The translations under genes were made by a program, and so were the position numbers. A stretch of DNA of 8,046 nucleotides, taken from the NCBI GenBank assembly GCA_005883115.1, contig VAZQ01000521.1, positions 1 to 8,046 of the forward strand, written 5' to 3'. Shown here one piece after another: positions 6,087-8,046 of the stretch. Below the pieces are notes generated by a model. The model saw only the letters and a list, made by a program, of their open reading frames with translations, made no database searches and was not told the origin of the DNA. The stretch is from Alphaproteobacteria bacterium (GTDB lineage: Bacteria; Pseudomonadota; Alphaproteobacteria; Rhizobiales; Xanthobacteraceae). Numbering within the stretch: position 1 is the first letter of the stretch; each line of letters starts with the position of its first letter.

Positions 6087-7268
6087 CCCTTGGTAGCCAG
6101 CGAAGCGCCCTGTGCGCGCCGCTTGCTTGTAGGGCAGCATGATCGGGTCGTCGCCCCACAGCTTGTGCTTTTCCCAATCCGTGGTCGGGCCGACCGAGAA
6201 GCCCTTCTGGGAGACGAACCACTTGTCGTAGACGTCCTTGGAGTGAATCCAGCCAAGGAATTTCTTCGCCGCATCCTGGTTCTTCGAATAACCCATCAGG
6301 AGGTTCGAGAACGGGACGTGATAGCTGAACTGCCCGCCGGGGCCCTTGGGCAGCGCGGCGTGCAGGATGTCGTCCTTCAGTTGCCCGCCTGCCTCCGTCT
6401 TGTAGGTATCCGGCTTGCGCAGAGCCTCGATGTAGATCGAGGCGCCATTGAGCGTGGCGCTGCACGTCCCGGACAGAAAAGCGCGGTTGTTGTTGGAATC
6501 GTCCCAGGCGAGCCCGCCTTCATCGTGGGCGTCCTTCCAGAAGGCCACCATGAACTTCACCGACTCGACCGTTGCTGGGCTGTTCAGCACAACCGTCTTG
6601 CCGTCTGCTTCGACCTCTTTGCCGCCCCAGGACCACAGGTAGGGGTAAGTGAAGGCGGGCGCATCGCCGAAGGTGTGACCCAGCGTTTGGCCGATGGGCC
6701 GTCCCTTTGCCTTCAGCTTCTTGCCGGCCTCGCGATACTCTTCCCACGTCTGGGGAAATTTTCCATCCGTGTAGCCGATCTCGGCAAACCAGGACTTTCG
6801 GTATGCGATCTGCAGGCCGACGATGCACCACGGCACTGCGATCCATTTCTTGCCGTCATTGGCGACAGCGCGGGATGTTTCGTAGAAGCCGCCCTGGCCC
6901 TTGCCGAGTTCCTCAGCGATGTCGCTGACGTCTATGACGCTCTCGCCGTAAAGTTGCCCCCAATTGTTGAGGACGCAGACGACGTCGGGGCCTGACCCCG
7001 ACTGGATCGCCGAGGTGACGCGGGCCTGGATGTCGTTGGCGTTGATGGTCTCGATATTGAGCTTTATGCCGAGCGCCTTCTCGCCCTCCTTGGCGATTTC
7101 GTTGCGCAGAAGCTGATCTGACGCCGGCACGAAGTCGGTCCAGCGCAGCCAGTGTACCGTCGTGCCCTGTGCAAAAGCCGGCGGACGGCCAGTGGCCAGG
7201 ATGCCGGCCATGCCGCCGACCAGCGCGGTACCGCCCTTGAGAACGTTACGTCGAGTTACTTTCGTCAT
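5952..7268 (-). CDS. ABC transporter solute-binding protein (family 1), Tat-exported
   Basis: This 438-residue periplasmic receptor is the first gene of the importer operon. The N-terminus MTKVTRRNVLKGG carries a twin-arginine motif (Arg6-Arg7), followed by a weakly hydrophobic stretch and a cleavage site after AFA (about residue 33), so export folded by Tat is expected. The mature part has the family 1 architecture: WLRWTDFVP start, an early DVVCVLNNWGQLYG segment (95-108), PWCIVGLQIAYRKSWF with TWEEYREAGKKL (145-186), an aromatic-rich middle (FTYPYLWSWGG), and a C-terminal AAEVVTKY...GMPAEDAVKWAE helix pair. The Trp/Tyr-rich composition suits stacking on sugar rings. The ATG at 7268 has GGGAGGA five bases upstream. 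The last 44 codons and 15 bases beyond are repeated at 7897-8046. Substrate is unknown. Confidence 0.95.
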   Translation of the reverse strand: MTKVTRRNVLKGGTALVGGMAGILATGRPPAFAQGTTVHWLRWTDFVPASDQLLRNEIAKEGEKALGIKLNIETINANDIQARVTSAIQSGSGPDVVCVLNNWGQLYGESVIDVSDIAEELGKGQGGFYETSRAVANDGKKWIAVPWCIVGLQIAYRKSWFAEIGYTDGKFPQTWEEYREAGKKLKAKGRPIGQTLGHTFGDAPAFTYPYLWSWGGKEVEADGKTVVLNSPATVESVKFMVAFWKDAHDEGGLAWDDSNNNRAFLSGTCSATLNGASIYIEALRKPDTYKTEAGGQLKDDILHAALPKGPGGQFSYHVPFSNLLMGYSKNQDAAKKFLGWIHSKDVYDKWFVSQKGFSVGPTTDWEKHKLWGDDPIMLPYKQAARTGRFAGYQGPSTRKAAEVVTKYIIIDMYAKAVQGMPAEDAVKWAETELKKVYV

Positions 7269-7322
7269 GCATTCCTCCCTGGTGATGCCCTTCGGCCGGT
7301 CTGGCGCCGGCTTGGGTCCCTT
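7269..7322 (-). promoter_or_regulatory. Leader of the sugar ABC operon
   Basis: These 54 bases hold the ribosome binding site GGGAGGA of the binding-protein gene and a GC-rich partly self-complementary stretch (GGCGCC with CCGGCC near 7292-7310). A promoter cannot be called with confidence. If the small frame at 7323-7559 is not a gene, the operon promoter probably lies within 7320-7480, near the repeat cluster at 7359-7386. Confidence 0.35.
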
Positions 7323-7559
7323 TTAGTCTATCGCGCCTCTGTGGTTTCCACGCATGCGCACGTTGTCGCGTGTGCAACACGTTGTCTCGATCATTTGTTG
7401 GTGTTCCCAGCTTCCAGCGTCGGTCGCGATTCCAACGCGAAACAGGGTGAATTCTTGGCGGAGCAGCGGCGCGATGACATCGTTACGAATGGTTACGGCG
7501 ATGCCATCGGCGGTTTGTATCGCGCGGCGCACGGCAGCCAGCGCATGAACCAAAGCCAT
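7323..7559 (-). CDS. Small hypothetical protein, 78 residues
   Basis: I do not recognise a family. ATG 7559-7557 has GGGAGGG six bases upstream, a good ribosome binding site; a GTG at 7574 in frame is an alternative start but would consume that site. The product has an Ala/Val/Arg-rich helical N-terminus (MALVHALAAVRRAIQ), a central TIRNDVIAPLLRQEFTLFRVGI segment and a Cys-containing, polar C-terminus. It ends 54 bases before the binding-protein gene on the same strand, so it could lead the operon. Equally it could be a chance frame in promoter DNA or a piece of a decayed gene, as dctA just upstream is itself a remnant. The operator-like cluster at 7359-7386 inside it argues somewhat against a real gene. 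Confidence 0.3.
   Translation of the reverse strand: MALVHALAAVRRAIQTADGIAVTIRNDVIAPLLRQEFTLFRVGIATDAGSWEHQQMIETTCCTRDNVRMRGNHRGAID
7359..7386. promoter_or_regulatory. Operator-like repeat cluster upstream of the ABC operon
   Basis: Two identical nine-base direct repeats CACGTTGTC (7359-7367 and 7378-7386) lie 19 bases apart start to start, about two helical turns. Between and overlapping them is a perfect inverted repeat CGTGT-GCA-ACACG (7369-7381). This is the arrangement expected of a dimeric regulator site (LacI and similar regulators are common for sugar operons). It lies 91-118 bases upstream of the binding-protein start codon. The assignment is inference; no regulator gene is in the window. 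Confidence 0.4.
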
Positions 7560-7716
7560 ACCGATCCCTCCCACGCAGCAATGCTTGCCGTCGCCGAGCG
7601 AGTTTTCCCCCGTCTTATCGAAAGCTTGGCACCAAAATGCTGGCGCGACGTCATTGTCGCCGGTCGCAGCAGGAAATCAAGTGCTAGGTTGACTTGCGCG
7701 TTTATAACTTCAGGCC

Positions 7717-7896
7717 TCAGGCGGTTTCCATGTCCGATGGATCGATCTGTTTGTTGAGATTGGCGTGCAGCCTGTCCTGATCGAGTTCGCCCTCCCACCA
7801 CGAGACCACCACGCACGCGACACCATTGCCGCAAAGATTCGTCAGAGCGCGGCATTCGCTCATAAACCTGTCGATGCCCAGAACGATGGCCATGCC
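7717..7896 (-). pseudogene. dctA: C4-dicarboxylate transporter DctA, C-terminal remnant
   Basis: Read on the minus strand, 59 codons end at TGA 7719-7717. The sequence GMAIVLGIDRFMSECRALTN, followed by LCGNGVACVVVSWWEGELD, is the highly conserved C-terminal end of DctA-type Na+/H+-dicarboxylate symporters (DAACS family; usual form LGIDRFMSEARALTNLxGNGVAT). The intact protein, about 420-450 residues, imports succinate, fumarate and malate. Everything upstream is missing: at 7897 the DNA switches abruptly to the 3' end of a sugar-binding-protein gene on the same strand, without a start codon for the remnant. Cys replaces the usual Ala and Ile/Val at two sites (MSECRA, NLCGN), which may reflect drift. 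It is a fossil created by rearrangement. Confidence 0.85.
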
Positions 7897-8046
7897 GGGG
7901 ACGGCTTAACCTCAGACGTAGACCTTCGTGAGCTCAGCCTCTGCCCACTTCACGGCATCCTCGGCGGGCATGCCTTGGACGGCCTTTGCGTACATATCAA
8001 TGATGATGTACTTGGTTACGACCTCGGCTGCCTTGCGCGTAGAGGG
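7897..8046 (-). repeat. Direct repeat, copy 2
   Basis: Same 150-base unit as 5937-6086, offset by exactly 1960 bases, same orientation, 148 identities. The left boundary at 7896/7897 joins it to the dctA remnant. It continues beyond the window. Confidence 0.97.
7912..8046 (-). CDS. Second solute-binding-protein gene, 3' end only (runs off the window)
   Basis: Only the last 44 codons and TGA (7914-7912) are visible; the 5' part lies beyond the right edge. The protein matches the C-terminus of the binding protein at 5952-7268 except for two residues: WAEAELTKVYV here, WAETELKKVYV there. Both base differences change an amino acid and none is silent. It may be the end of a complete paralogue, of a duplicated operon, or only a duplicated fragment stranded beside the dctA remnant. 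Because no permease gene follows it (the dctA fossil comes next), this copy is cut off from a transporter on its downstream side. Confidence 0.8.
   Translation of the reverse strand, partial: PSTRKAAEVVTKYIIIDMYAKAVQGMPAEDAVKWAEAELTKVYV

Noticed and set aside
4770..6995. A 741-codon open frame on the plus strand
   Set aside because: It lies entirely opposite both permeases and the binding-protein gene, which carry full family motifs. Its product is rich in Asp, His, Arg, Gly and Glu without domains, as expected when the antisense of GC-rich codons lacks stops.
7152..7757. A 201-codon open frame on the plus strand
   Set aside because: It overlaps the start of the binding-protein gene and the dctA stop on the other strand, and its composition shows no domain.

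Overview
The window looks like accessory or junction DNA from an alphaproteobacterium, most likely a Bradyrhizobium/Rhodopseudomonas-type member of the Rhizobiales. Three signs point there: a PEP-CTERM protein with an ...MMILGFIGVGFMAYRRK-type tail, a CUT1 sugar ABC operon whose binding protein has a Tat signal, and degenerate intergenic repeats whose translations (for example RYAPIATKFRSAA) I recall as recurrent spurious peptides in those genomes. This placement is by recollection and pattern, not by a search.

Left part (1-2941), a patchwork of small genes and repeats. The window opens inside a decayed tyrosine recombinase (2-181, +). Next come an unrecognised 154-residue gene (213-677, -), a repeat-containing gap, and a secreted PEP-CTERM protein (1031-1543, -) with a textbook terminator behind it. 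After a gap with a strong hairpin and repeat fragments there is a small two-helix membrane protein (2006-2413, +), whose 3' half reads into another repeat. A 61-residue SH3-like protein follows (2473-2658, -). By eye it aligns along its whole length with the type II (R67/DfrB) dihydrofolate reductases, but it has His and Phe where those have the active-site Gln and Tyr.

Right part (2942-7268), one compact minus-strand operon transcribed in the order 5952-7268 (Tat-exported solute-binding protein), 4953-5888 and 4107-4949 (two MalF/MalG-type permeases), 2942-4033 (MalK/UgpC-type ATPase). Together they form a complete carbohydrate importer of the CUT1 class. The protein binds sugar in the periplasm, the two permeases form the channel, and the ATPase dimer drives transport. 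The substrate cannot be read from the sequence.

Far right (7269-8046), rearranged DNA. It holds an operator-like repeat cluster upstream of the operon, a small possible gene (7323-7559, -), the last 59 codons of a DctA-type dicarboxylate transporter (7717-7896, -), and, joined to it at 7896/7897, a second copy of the 3' end of the binding-protein gene (148 of 150 bases identical to 5937-6086) that runs off the window edge. I see no rRNA, tRNA, CRISPR array or intact insertion sequence. I found no convincing new multi-gene system; the DfrB-like protein, the repeat family and the chimeric junction deserve the closest second look.
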